Shown: piece after piece, positions 19,597-29,099 of the stretch
Layout: each line of letters opens with the position of its first letter
How positions within the stretch are numbered: position 1 is the stretch's first letter
Source of the DNA: Unio delphinus
Lineage: Eukaryota > Mollusca > Bivalvia > Unionida > Unionidae
DNA length: 64,000 nt
Assembly: GCA_029339505.1 (NCBI GenBank)
Contig: JAQISU010000069.1
Span: forward strand, 8,621,501-8,685,500
Direction of reading: 5' to 3'
Notes under the pieces: generated by a model
Database searches by the model: none
Told to the model about the DNA's origin: nothing
Seen by the model: only the letters and a program-made list of their open reading frames with translations
Made by a program: the position numbers and the translations under genes

Positions 19597-22500
19597 ATGA
19601 AGGAGTTCAAGAGATTGACTTCGAAAAATGCTAAATTCAATGCTGATAGAGAGTTCAAGAGATTATTGAAAATCAATCCTAGATTTAATCGCGATAGACC
19701 CAAAAAACGTATAGTAGACGGAAACATGAAAGAGTTTAAGAGATTATTGAAAATCAATCCTAGATTTAATCGCGATAGACCCAAAAAACGTCCAATAGAC
19801 GGAAACAAACGTAACAAACGTCCAAAAGACGGAAACATGAAAGAGTTTAAGAGATTATTGAAAATTAATCCTAGATTTAATCGCGATAGACCCAAAAAAC
19901 GTAACAAACGTCCAAGAGACGGAAACATGAAAGAGTTTAAGAGATTATTAAAAATCAATCCTAGATTTAATATCGATAGACCCAAAAAACGTAACAAACG
20001 TCCAAGAGACGGAAACATGAGATCACCATGGAAGGATGCTCAATTCAATCTTGATATAGTTTCTAATACACCCAAGAATAAAATTCTTGATAAAGCCATC
20101 AGAGACTGTTTTAATGAATTCAAGCGTGATGGAGCATCTTATTGTTGGTCAACATTTCGAATTGATGGTGTTGTTGACGCTACCATGAATGATGAAAAGG
20201 CAGCAGTGATCATTTCACGTATTGGGGAAAAAAGTCATTTTTTCCGAATTAAATTCATTATCCGTGAGGATGGCAAATGGATCATTAGGGATAAATTTGA
20301 ACCCATTCTCAGGGGCAAAAAAACTGTCACCGTGAACCAGGATTCCAAACCGGGAATTTTGACTGGAATGGATAAACCCTACTACGAAAGATCTTATCCT
20401 GTCACAGCAGTTGTTTACGGGATCTATCCGCTCAATGAAAAACCTGATATTGCAAAACTAGCACCCATGAAATATTCGACAGGGCTCAACTGTGTAGCAG
20501 AACGAATAATAGAACACTTCACAAATGCGTCCCGGGGAAATAAACTAACTGATCTAAGACGAAAAAAAATAACCGAGTGGGAGTTCACGGTAAAAGAGCA
20601 TGGAGCAACAATTCAGGATATAACTAAATTAGAAAAATCATTAAGATTTCCAATATCGGTAAGGACAATCACCGGAGAAGTATTATACGAATCGAAATAT
20701 AAATCAAAAGGGGCTCCCATTGAAATTATTGATCATAACGCGCACGCGTGGTCATCTGCAGTAACAATATTCCCACGGGATAGAACCGTAAAATATCTAT
20801 CCCAAACCGAAGAGTTTTTTTCAGACCAGAAATTATTTGATGCTATTTACCATTTGAGTAAAAACGATTCTGTGTCAGCGTGGCTATTTCATAGTAATTC
20901 AGACGAGGAATGCAGATTTGATCAGTTTGTAAGGCCTAACGGAGAATTATACTGTACTGAAGAACTGCAGAATCAAATGAAACAACTACCTAGTGAGTTT
21001 TCTGAGGGGGAAATCGAAGATCAATTATTGGCAAACTGTTTCACAGTACCATCCATTGCAGCACATTTTGCTAGAAAGAAAAAACGCGTGGAAACCAACA
21101 CGAAGTGAGTTTTTATCAGATGTCAAATTGTCCTGTCTTGAATACAGCCACGGCGGATTATGGAACACAAAATACACCGCTGATACCGTTATTTCCATTG
21201 ATATGATTGCGTGTTATCCAGGAAGTTTTCTTGGGTATGGAGAGTGTGAGAAATATTTCAAACGATTTGGACACCCTACACACGAAATGACCCGTGTTGC
21301 TATTAATGGACCACTTCCTGATTTTGATTTAACCGGATTCGCTTGTGTGGTATCATTTGAAATGGCTGAAGGGCTTCATCTGTGTAGTTATCTTTGGATT
21401 GGTAAACACATGTCTGAAAAACACTGGATGCCAATAGTGTTATTACGGTATATGCTTGATTGTAAGATGTTAAAATCATTAATTGTCAGTGAAGCAATTA
21501 TATCCTATCGAGCACAGAAATCAGTCTGGTTACCACAACCTGATCTAGAAAAAATAATTAGCGAAGAGCGAAAACTGTTTCCAAATTTCAGTGAACAACA
21601 AATCATGGATTGGTCCCAACAGTTATTTGAAATCAGAAACAATGAAGCAAAAAATCTTGGACGAAGAATAATCGGTAAATTTACCCAAGGTGGCAAAGAT
21701 GATAATACGAAATATTCTTCACGATTGATTATAGACAACGCTGAATACGATTTTGTAATCGCGGATCTAACGAATAGGGGCCTATATGTCAATCGTAAGG
21801 ACGCATTTATGTCCGATGGAACCAAATTGGGTACAATTGTTACCTACAATGATGGATACCATCCGCAGTACACACACGTAAGAGCTTCTATGCTCGGTTA
21901 TGCTTCTATCAATCTGTTTTCAATGATCAATAGATTTCCTACCACCGCAGTTAGAGTTGCTACTGATTCATTTTACATAAATAGCAAAATGGCTGATTTT
22001 AAGGCTACTGGCAACGAGAAATGGGGATCATGGAGAATTAAGAAAGAAATGATTCATGATTATATTCCATCAGCAGATGTTACCATTGAAAATAATTACT
22101 TAGAAAGCAATCAGTGTTCAGAATTTTCTAGTGCACCACCGATTTCTGATCCAATATGCCTGTATAAAACAGTTTATTTAAACGGCTGTGGTGGGTCAGG
22201 AAAAACAACCCGGGCAATTGAGTTATTTCGTGTTTCCAATCCAAACATGATTGTGCTAACACCAACTCATAGACTTGCAAGAGAACTGATACAGAGAGGG
22301 GTTAATGCCTGCACTTATCACAGCTTTTTCCGATGGAAGGGAGATAAATGGACTCCTGAGCGCATGGGAGAGAAATTTATTCCTGAAATTATCATTTGGG
22401 ATGAAATAGACACAGTGTCAGAAGATGTCTTAAAAATATTTCTTGAGTGGTTGTTATTGAAGAATACAAAAGTCGTCATGTGCGGTGATCACGGCCAACC

Positions 22501-23439
22501 ACCACCATTTGTCGGTGCATCTCCCCATGAATGGCTAAAGGGTTTTGTAGACTATTATGAAGAAATTGATACCGATCATAGATCACTTGATAATGAATTA
22601 AAAGAATTTAAGAAACTAATTAGATTACAACCGGATAGAATCCAGTGTGAAATAACCCGTGAAATAATTTCGGAAACTCCCATGAATGAGTTTTGGGAAA
22701 TGTGGAGACCAAACGATTTGATCATTGCAAGTAGAAAAATAGTCAGGGATACACTTCAGATGAAATTATTTGAATTGCATAAAGAAAAATTTGCAACGCT
22801 TCCAGTACCCCTTTGTTATAGGCCATCGGATACACGAAAACAGAACATCGAAGTTGATATTCCAGGACAGAGTGAAAAACAAATTCTCATATTAAATGAT
22901 ATTGTGCTGGTTGATATCAATGTCGTTGAAGATGCATTGCGTGCTAATAAATCCCCATGGACGCTAGGATACGCAGCAACAATACACTCTTCACAGGGAT
23001 TGACTATATCGGATACAATTGTTTGGATGGTAGATAATCGCATAGAATGGTCAAATTTAGTCTATCTTTCAGTATCCAGAGTACGAAAAATAAATCAACT
23101 TCGAAGAATTGTCCTGACAGAGTCAGGCGATGATGAAATCATTAGCGATGATAATGACACCACAATAGATGATATTATTGATAAAAAACTCTCCGGTTAC
23201 AAACAACAGGACAAAAAAAAAAACAACGAGAATTTGATATTGATGCTGAATTAATAATCACTTTGAAGCAACAACAGAATAATCACTGCGCGAGTTGCAA
23301 TTGTATAATGCGTTGGCAGTATTCGGATAAGGATCCTCGCCAATTCACCGTTGACAGAAAAAATAACAATCTCGGTCATGTCAGAAATAATGTGATGTTG
23401 ACTTGCCTTGAGTGCAATAGACGCAAGGGTGCTAGTTAA
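19597..23439 (+). pseudogene. Inner replication protein: PolB-like palm + SF1 helicase + HNH (two frameshifts)
   Basis: About 1,280 codons in three blocks: 19597-21108, 21090-23254 and 23240-23439. After an N-terminal array of about 30-residue repeats come a conserved central region (NCVAERIIEHFTNASRGN), a motif A-like VISIDMIACYPGSFLGYGE (near 21195), a motif B-like RRIIGKFTQGG and a motif C-like VRVATDSFYI (near 21955). The helicase half has Walker A GCGGSGKTT (near 22190), TPTHRLAR, Walker B IIWDEI, CGDHGQPP, ATIHSSQGLT and YLSVSRV, the motif set of SF1B (Pif1/RecD/Dda-like). The end has two Cys pairs flanking DRKNN...GHVRNN, an HNH/zinc-type nuclease end. Frame breaks are at A runs near 21078 and 23214. 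It should replicate the element; protein priming is inferred from the TIRs. The polymerase call is from motifs only. Confidence 0.75.
19655..20020 (+). repeat. In-frame tandem repeats in replication protein N-terminus
   Basis: Four long copies of a unit of 26-37 residues carrying EFKRLLKINPRF and DRPKKR, plus a divergent first copy. Most copies begin with Met, so internal starts are possible. The outer homologue has a single equivalent segment. Confidence 0.85.
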
Positions 23440-24375
23440 GACCATGCGGTGGTAATTGAGTATCCTCGGGTATCACTTGTAATTGTTGTCTAGTAAAACC
23501 CCGTTGAGGGGCAGTTGAATCCAGTTTATAGATTGGAGGTCTACCCGTAGATCGTGTTATACTAGATATCTTATGCGTAGTGACGCTCCAAATAGGATCA
23601 GTAGCCCTTTTCTATCCCCTTCAAGCTCTCCTGGTTCGTATAAGTACCTCACAATGACATTACTACCAAGAATTGGTTCTTTGAAATCTTTTTGTGGTTT
23701 TTCAGGTATCGACTTCTTTTTAATCGCGTTGATAGGTTTCATGTTGATGGTTCTAGTAATCTCGTTATTCAGTGCGGTAACTACACCTGGTAATCTCTTA
23801 ACCCATTCACGGGATCTTTTTTTTTGGATGAATTCTTTTGCATATTGATATCCAAATAACCGTTCAGCAAGAATCCGATTAAATCGTTTTACAATGGCCT
23901 GATCACGATGCAGTGCAGTATGCCCTCGTCTGATAGCGACATTGTGATATTTCATTGTAGATAACACTGCACCCTGAAATTCCTTGCCAGGATCAACTTG
24001 TAATAGATTTGGCCAGTGCAGCGGACTCCTTCGATAAATCCTTTCAAATGCAGAAGCCACTTCAGTGGCCGATTTTGTTTTTAACGGTTCTGCTTCTTTG
24101 TATCGACTTGCAATATCAACTACGGTTAATGCGTATTTGTAACCACGATCATGTGGCAGAAATAATAGATCAGCCTGATGAACTTCATTGGGTCCGGTTA
24201 CATCAAAATGCGAGAATTGAATTTGTTTAGGCGGTGGTAGATAAATTTGCCATAGTGCCTTTTTGGATAACCAATGAGCCGCAGTGGTTTTTTTCACTTT
24301 TGCGGCGCTAGCGAGTTTACTGATTGCAGCGTTACCCTTCCAGTATCCTCTTGGGGAATAGTAAATAGATTCCAT
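23432..24375 (-). pseudogene. Inner retroviral-type integrase (catalytic Glu replaced; C-terminal frameshift)
   Basis: It starts MESIYYSPRGYW (24375). The rve core shows the first Asp in HQADLLFLPHDRGY, the second Asp in LLQVDPGKEFQGA, and the position of the catalytic Glu in RDQAIVKRFNRIL, where Lys is present instead of Glu; the outer copy has Glu at this position. A frameshift near 23610 (AGAAAAGGG) removes the normal C-terminal SH3/chromo-like segment, which otherwise reads on to 23432 and includes DPIWSV and LQVIPEDTQLPPHG. The gene is convergent with the replication gene and overlaps its end by about 8 bp. Polinton integrases insert the element and make the target duplication; this copy is predicted inactive. 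Confidence 0.88.
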
Positions 24376-24382
24376 GTTGTTA

Positions 24383-24912
24383 TTAATTACCAGCACCTAA
24401 CATCAATTTACTTTTCATTGCCGATTTTATCAAAAATGAAGCCAATTTTTCTTTGAAGGATTTATCAGGAATGGCATTCAACGCATGAATTAATTTCACA
24501 TCTGCTAGATGCCTGTGTTGCAAATTGCTGCTTTTATAAGCAACATCATGAAGGTGACAGGCCTTATCAATAGCGTTTATTGGTTCCTCACCGGGTCGGG
24601 GCTGATTTTGATCATTGAGTCTGATATCAAGTCTTGTTCCCGGTCCACAATAACTATACCCTGGAAGGTGTTTTTCTCCGGGGTATTTTGCCCATGGGGT
24701 TCCAGGGAGTTTTGCTAATTTGGCAGCGATATCACCTCCTCGTTTTTTTTTAAAGGTTCCTTGGGTTCCTTGGGTTTAGAAAAAAATCTAAATTTCTTTG
24801 TACTACATTGTACGCATTTACCAGAAAGCGCTGATCGGTTATTTTTAGTTGTAATCGTCGTCAAGTCATCTGTGCCAGTACGCGCCTTACACTTCACGCA
24901 ATATAGATCCAT
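24383..24912 (-). pseudogene. Inner zinc ribbon-phospholipase A2 protein (A9 frameshift)
   Basis: The N-terminal zinc ribbon (MDLYCVKCKARTG...GKCVQCSTKKFRFF, a DUF5679-like CxxC...CxxC) reads from 24912 and is followed by a Lys/Pro linker. At a run of nine A (24743-24751, T on the plus strand) the frame changes. The following open frame to 24383 encodes a parvovirus-type PLA2 domain with Ca-loop-like GYSYCGPGTRLD, catalytic-type HDVAY and a downstream LADVKLI. In the outer copy the run has ten A and both domains are in one frame, so they form one protein. The PLA2 probably acts on membranes during entry, as known for parvovirus capsids. This second half is easily missed because it has no start codon of its own. 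Confidence 0.8.
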
Positions 24913-24917
24913 AATTT

Positions 24918-25589
24918 ATGTATAGAGATATGAATATAATTGATTTTTCAGCGACTAAAACAAGAGAACCAGTGAAGCATCATGCAGCGCTACCAAACTC
25001 TATCCGCGCAATTATAATCGGGCCATCTGGATCCGGTAAAACGCAATATTTGCTCAATTTAATAATGAGATGGATGAAGTGGGATAAGTTGTATTTAATT
25101 GCCCCTAGCGTAGACGACCAACGATGCTATGAAGTGCTAAAAGATTTTAATGAAAACGCTTCAGAGATTGCCGGCGAGGATGTTATTGAATTTATAACCG
25201 ATATTGACGAGGCGCCATCCGTGAATGACCTCGATGGAAGTATCAACAATTTACTTGTATACGACGATGTCATGTTAGATAATCAAAAAAATCCTGCTAG
25301 AATATTTTCCCGAGGCAGGCATAAAAACACTGATGTAATCTATGTCACTCAACGCTACACTCAGATTCCAAAAGTGATTAGAGATAACTGTAATGTGCTT
25401 GCTGTATTCAACGGCGTTGATACACATACGCTACGAAATATTTGGCAGACATGGTGTTCTGATATGGACTTCAATCAATTTAGAAATTTCTTTAGTCATG
25501 CTCAGTCTGCCCCACACGGATTTGTAACAATAAATTTACATGACCCTCGAACACGATATCGTATCGGACTGGATCAAATATTCGGTTAA
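24918..25589 (+). CDS. Inner packaging ATPase (FtsK/HerA type)
   Basis: 223 aa, intact, beginning MYRDMNIIDFSATK (24918, or the internal Met at 24930). Walker A is IIIGPSGSGKTQYLLN (about residues 32-47) and Walker B NLLVYDDVM (about residues 111-119), followed by HKNTDVIYVTQRYTQIPKVI. This matches the A32-like genome-packaging ATPases of Polintons and nucleocytoplasmic viruses, which pump DNA into the capsid. The start is 5 bp from the divergent zinc ribbon gene. The last 18 or so codons lie inside the right TIR, so the left TIR carries an inverted copy of this coding end. The size is typical for the family. Confidence 0.92.
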   Translation: MYRDMNIIDFSATKTREPVKHHAALPNSIRAIIIGPSGSGKTQYLLNLIMRWMKWDKLYLIAPSVDDQRCYEVLKDFNENASEIAGEDVIEFITDIDEAPSVNDLDGSINNLLVYDDVMLDNQKNPARIFSRGRHKNTDVIYVTQRYTQIPKVIRDNCNVLAVFNGVDTHTLRNIWQTWCSDMDFNQFRNFFSHAQSAPHGFVTINLHDPRTRYRIGLDQIFG

Positions 25590-25897
25590 CCCCAACTGAA
25601 AGTTCTAGCAGCAGAGAGGGTAAGTGACAACGATGTTGTAGTCCCTTTTCCCAAAAATCGATGGAGGATTTCATTAATTTCATTGATTTTTTCATATTTT
25701 TTTTTTGGGACCTAATCCATGATTCACACACACATTGGGGCCTGATGTCATTGGTTTCATTGTTTTTAAGCGTGATTTGAGTGAAAACTTGAAAAACACA
25801 CACATTGGGGCCTGATGTCATTGGTTTCATTGTTTTTAAGCGTGATTTCAGTGAAAACTTGTCTAAAAATGTTGTCCGATTCGCCCCTTCTGCTCCT
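25534..25897. repeat. Inner element, right TIR
   Basis: Inverted copy of 11015-11377 with very few differences. Its inner part codes for the ATPase C-terminus, and it contains the two tandem copies of the roughly 66-bp unit. Confidence 0.93.
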
Positions 25898-26630
25898 GCA
25901 GGATCCGCTGGAATCCTCCAGATTGCATCATCGTCACTACCCTTTCGCACGAGTACTATTGTATGCTTCGCTCCATAAATAACTTTTCGTACATTTCTAC
26001 AGAATCCAAATATATGATGCAACGGAATCGCACATGAAAACGATTTACGCTGTCCTGCCAACATTGCTATTCGTGTTGCAGCTCCTAGATTGTACTGGGG
26101 ATCAGTATTTATAATCATATTCTAGACATCAACAGCAGCAGCGCCAGCATTATTATTTGGTCGTCGTACAATAAATTGAGTAGGTCCAGCAGTGTTTTTA
26201 TTATCTTTTGCAAACATCATAGACGGACCTGCTGATCTTGTATAATCATCAGAGTATCTTGCTAACCCAATTATTGTTGTAGCCATATCAACATCACGTT
26301 CTATAGACTCAATCTCTTTTCCGTCAATGAGATATCTCGCTGATTCAAATAGCGCCATGATACCATTATTGACTAAGCCGACTTTGGTGCCATCTGGATA
26401 CGGGTCGGGTATAGCAGGAGTATCAGTAAGTTGTACAAGTTCTCCTTCTACTTCGATAAACGCTTCACACGGCAAAAGTATTTGCTGGTATCATCGACTT
26501 GAAGTTCAATTCGCGATCGAATATCTGCTTGTATTGCATGATAGGAATAAAATTGATAATCGCGGACGGAATTGTCCTTGGGTACTGGGGCTTCCATATC
26601 TAACGCTGGATCAGCTGTTCTTTTAAACAT
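25898..26630 (-). pseudogene. Outer major capsid protein, N-terminal part (split, frameshift and stop)
   Basis: It starts MFKRTADPALDMEAPVPK (26630). A single-base loss near 26475 shifts the frame at the position equivalent to KYFLPCEAF in the inner copy; the reading resumes as EAFIEVEGELV to 26122, where a stop codon (Glu to TAG) occurs. It continues as NLGAATRIAML, PLHHIFGFCRN, up to the inner element boundary at 25898. The 3' part is 10331-11014. It is the first half of a double jelly-roll hexon-like capsid protein, with three kinds of damage: insertion, frameshift and nonsense. Confidence 0.9.
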
Positions 26631-26640
26631 TATATTAACA

Positions 26641-26657
26641 TACTAGTATTTTCAATT
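26641..26657 (-). promoter_or_regulatory. Conserved upstream motif before outer capsid gene
   Basis: AATTGAAAATACTAGTA on the minus strand, 11-27 bp before the capsid start at 26630. Confidence 0.55.
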
Positions 26658-26673
26658 GTGAAATTCTTTGTAA

Positions 26674-27156
26674 TCATCGTCGTTTTTGTTTTCGTTTCAA
26701 ACCACTTCCTGCTATCATGTTTGCGATATCATCTTGGTTACTGTTCGCCAGCAACGCAGCCACGGATGACGGAGTCACCGAAGCAGCCAACGACGCTAAT
26801 TTTTCTTCCACTGCGCTATTTATTGCTTTGCTGACACTTGCAGGCATCACTGTTGTAGATGGCAGTACAACTGGTTGCTTTTTTCGTCGTCGCACCAATG
26901 ATGTTATTTTATCTTTCGCGGCAGAAAATGCCTTTCCGGCAAGATTTCCAACAGCGCTGATTCCCTTATCACGAATAATATCAATGGCCTTCATTGATAA
27001 TTGTTTAGCTAACGGCGCCACCTTGGGAGCCATTCTTGTAAATAACCCCGCAATGGTATTGCCGAAACCATCTCCGTAATATGCTCTATAAACAGGCAAT
27101 CGTGAGTTCACCACGTAGACGCTTACGGGTTTATCATGGTTGTAGTGTATACTCAT
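26674..27156 (-). CDS. Outer basic core / minor virion protein
   Basis: About 160 aa from MSIHYNHDKPVSVYVVNS (27156), intact. It shows the same YRAYYGDGFGNTI motif, amphipathic helices and basic cluster (LVRRRKKQP) as the inner copy (16769-17200), with an Ala-rich insertion near the C-terminus and a basic end (KRKQKRR). The start at 27156 is preferred over 27183 because it matches the inner start and places the AATTGAAAA motif directly upstream. It is one of the few undamaged outer genes. Confidence 0.55.
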   Translation of the reverse strand: MSIHYNHDKPVSVYVVNSRLPVYRAYYGDGFGNTIAGLFTRMAPKVAPLAKQLSMKAIDIIRDKGISAVGNLAGKAFSAAKDKITSLVRRRKKQPVVLPSTTVMPASVSKAINSAVEEKLASLAASVTPSSVAALLANSNQDDIANMIAGSGLKRKQKRR

Positions 27157-27170
27157 CTTGTTATAAAACT

Positions 27171-27185
27171 CGTAGTTTTTCAATT
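27171..27185 (-). promoter_or_regulatory. Conserved upstream motif before outer core gene
   Basis: AATTGAAAAACTACG on the minus strand, 15-29 bp upstream of the start at 27156. Confidence 0.5.
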
Positions 27186-27190
27186 AGTGA

Positions 27191-28317
27191 TCAATCGCTA
27201 AGATCCATAGGATTTTCATCATAAACATGGGCGTCTCTGTGATTTTCAACTAATTCAGCAATGAGTTCTCGATATACATAAATGCCCATGATACCGCCGG
27301 CAAATAATCGTCTACAGATATCAGCTGCTTCATTAATTATTTCAATGGAGTTGTTTCCGGCTCGCTTCCTCCCGATGAGAACTTCCAGCCGTGATATATA
27401 CGAGAGAATATTACCAGGACAACTAACTAGGCCACTACCTGAAATTACTGGCAATTTCTGAGATTTAGAAAATCCCTTCCCACTACTATAATCAGGTGCT
27501 CCCTCCAGTTTTTCTAAATCCGTACTTTGTAAATAACTAAAAGGATCATCATCATCTCGATCAGATGGTCCAGGCGAAAGTCCAAGCGAAGCTTGGGATG
27601 GTAGTTGTTGAGATTCTTCTTGTTTAGCAGGTGAAAAAGATATTTTTTTACAGCTTGTTGTCGCCGCCGCTGCAGTCTTTGTGGTTTTCTTTTTGAATTT
27701 TGTTCTTCATATTTATTATACACTATACTCACCATTTTGAGATATTTAATATATGACGTATTGTCCTTGTCAACTTTACCTGTTTCAGTTTTAATTTTGT
27801 AAAATATATCAGCCCAATGTTTTATACCTCTTACATACTTGTGCTGTTCTGGTTTTAACATTTTTTTTTCTGTTTTCATACGTCGTAACAACAAGTGCAG
27901 GAAACTCTGCATGGTCAGTCTTATCAATTACTGCTAACCCTTCTTCGTTAAATCGCGCGCGTAATTCATCTACTATTTTATCATTGGTCTTTTTCGGACC
28001 AGGTGGTTTTTTTGTAACAACGCTGATGTCTTTTCAGTTTCCGCTGCTATCTTTTCAAGTGTATCAAGCAGCGGCGCCTTCGCTGCTCGTTATTTTTCAG
28101 GAATATCTCCGTATATCGCTGCTTCAGTTAACTTTTTCACATCTTTGGTCGCACTTGTTATCGGAGTAAACAGTTGTTCACTTGACATAGAAAAGTCAGT
28201 ATGCGCTTGTTGTCGTTGTTGAAGTTTTTCGCGAAGTCTGTCTCGAACCGGTATAAACTTTTTAATTGCTGCTAGCCGCTCGCGGGCTAATTTAGTTGTA
28301 AGCGATTCACCTACCAT
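27191..28317 (-). pseudogene. Outer acidic Polinton protein (several breaks)
   Basis: It starts near 28317 (TTKLARERLAAIKKFIPVRD). A stop lies near 28092 and further frame changes near 28010, 27860 and 27645. The conserved C-terminus (GNNSIEIINEAADICRRLFA) reads to 27191. The homologue of 17234-18256 has only a short Asp run here. Function unknown; it is clearly a decayed gene. Confidence 0.65.
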
Positions 28318-28382
28318 ATATTGTTTGTGAACTGAGTTTTCAAATGTGAAACTATCACAATTAAAAGCTGAGTTATTAAATA

Positions 28383-28661
28383 ATGTACCATCAAGCTAAC
28401 GTATCCATCTCGGACAAGGTTAAACTGTACGACGCTATCCGCGAGTGTTTCAGAAACAACATCGCTGGGGGTTTCAAAATTGTAATATCTGAGAACGGCG
28501 ATGAACGATTTTTGTTAACGACGCGGCAACAACAACAACTACGTGAAAATGGAGGCGTCGCGGTGATTACTTGCTACCACAACCAGATCATCCAGTACGC
28601 ACATAACTGCATGAGCAAGCCCAAACTGCTGAGTATCCTTTCAGGAGAAAATCCCATGTGA
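28383..28661 (+). CDS. Outer-only 92-aa unknown protein
   Basis: The open frame MYHQANVSISDKVKLYD... begins 65 bp from the divergent acidic gene start. It ends within a region that has no counterpart in the inner element (18257-18619). The residue mix (FKIVISENGD, FLLTTRQQQQLREN, AVITCYHNQII) is that of a normal small protein with no membrane segment. No family recognised. It could be a small early gene lost from the inner element, or a chance frame. Confidence 0.4.
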   Translation: MYHQANVSISDKVKLYDAIRECFRNNIAGGFKIVISENGDERFLLTTRQQQQLRENGGVAVITCYHNQIIQYAHNCMSKPKLLSILSGENPM

Positions 28662-28736
28662 CAAGTGTAACAAGTGTTACAAAAAACACTAAAAAAAAAT
28701 TACTGAAAGCCTATTTTTATAGTAACGGTCACGTGG

Positions 28737-29093
28737 TTAGGATACTGGTTTTTCCTCGTTTAATATTTTTCTAAGATCACGAACCTTAGAACTAATTTCA
28801 GCTCGTTTTTGATACCCTTGGCCGAGCTTTTGACGTATTGCTTCAACGGTGCTAAATAGCGTTATAAATACATTAATGTTGTTACCATACAAACAAGCAT
28901 TGATGGACTTTTGAATTCCTTTCACGAGCCTATACATCTTAGGTAAAACATAACGACCCTTACTAAACTGATACTCAATGTCTTCATATTCCGAGGCAAT
29001 CCTGTCATAGTCGAGATCTTCAGATAATACTATCCCTAGATTCTTCAAAATTGAAATTTCAGCAATTATAGAATTTACATCGTTGATATCCAT
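28737..29093 (-). CDS. Outer 118-aa conserved unknown protein
   Basis: It starts MDINDVNSIIAEISILKN and is intact. It matches the inner gene at 18620-18967 in the blocks YVLPKMYRLVKGIQKSI and KRAEISSKVRDLRKIL. Function unknown; a helical protein in the same position in both elements. Confidence 0.55.
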   Translation of the reverse strand: MDINDVNSIIAEISILKNLGIVLSEDLDYDRIASEYEDIEYQFSKGRYVLPKMYRLVKGIQKSINACLYGNNINVFITLFSTVEAIRQKLGQGYQKRAEISSKVRDLRKILNEEKPVS

Positions 29094-29099
29094 TATTTA

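Larger units (their letters stand above)
11015..25897. mobile_element. Inner Maverick/Polinton-type element (14.9 kb)
   Basis: Inverted ends start AGCAGCAGAAGGGGCG at 11015 and AGGAGCAGAAGGGGCG (read inward) at 25897, with the target duplication GCAGG on both sides. It contains a complete gene set in the same order and orientation as the outer element. The TIR arms are almost identical, arguing for a younger insertion than the outer one. Most frames are open but several are broken at homopolymers. Confidence 0.93.

Noticed and set aside
19569..20018. 149-codon minus-strand frame rich in Leu/Phe
   Set aside because: Reverse-strand shadow of the in-frame repeats of the replication gene.
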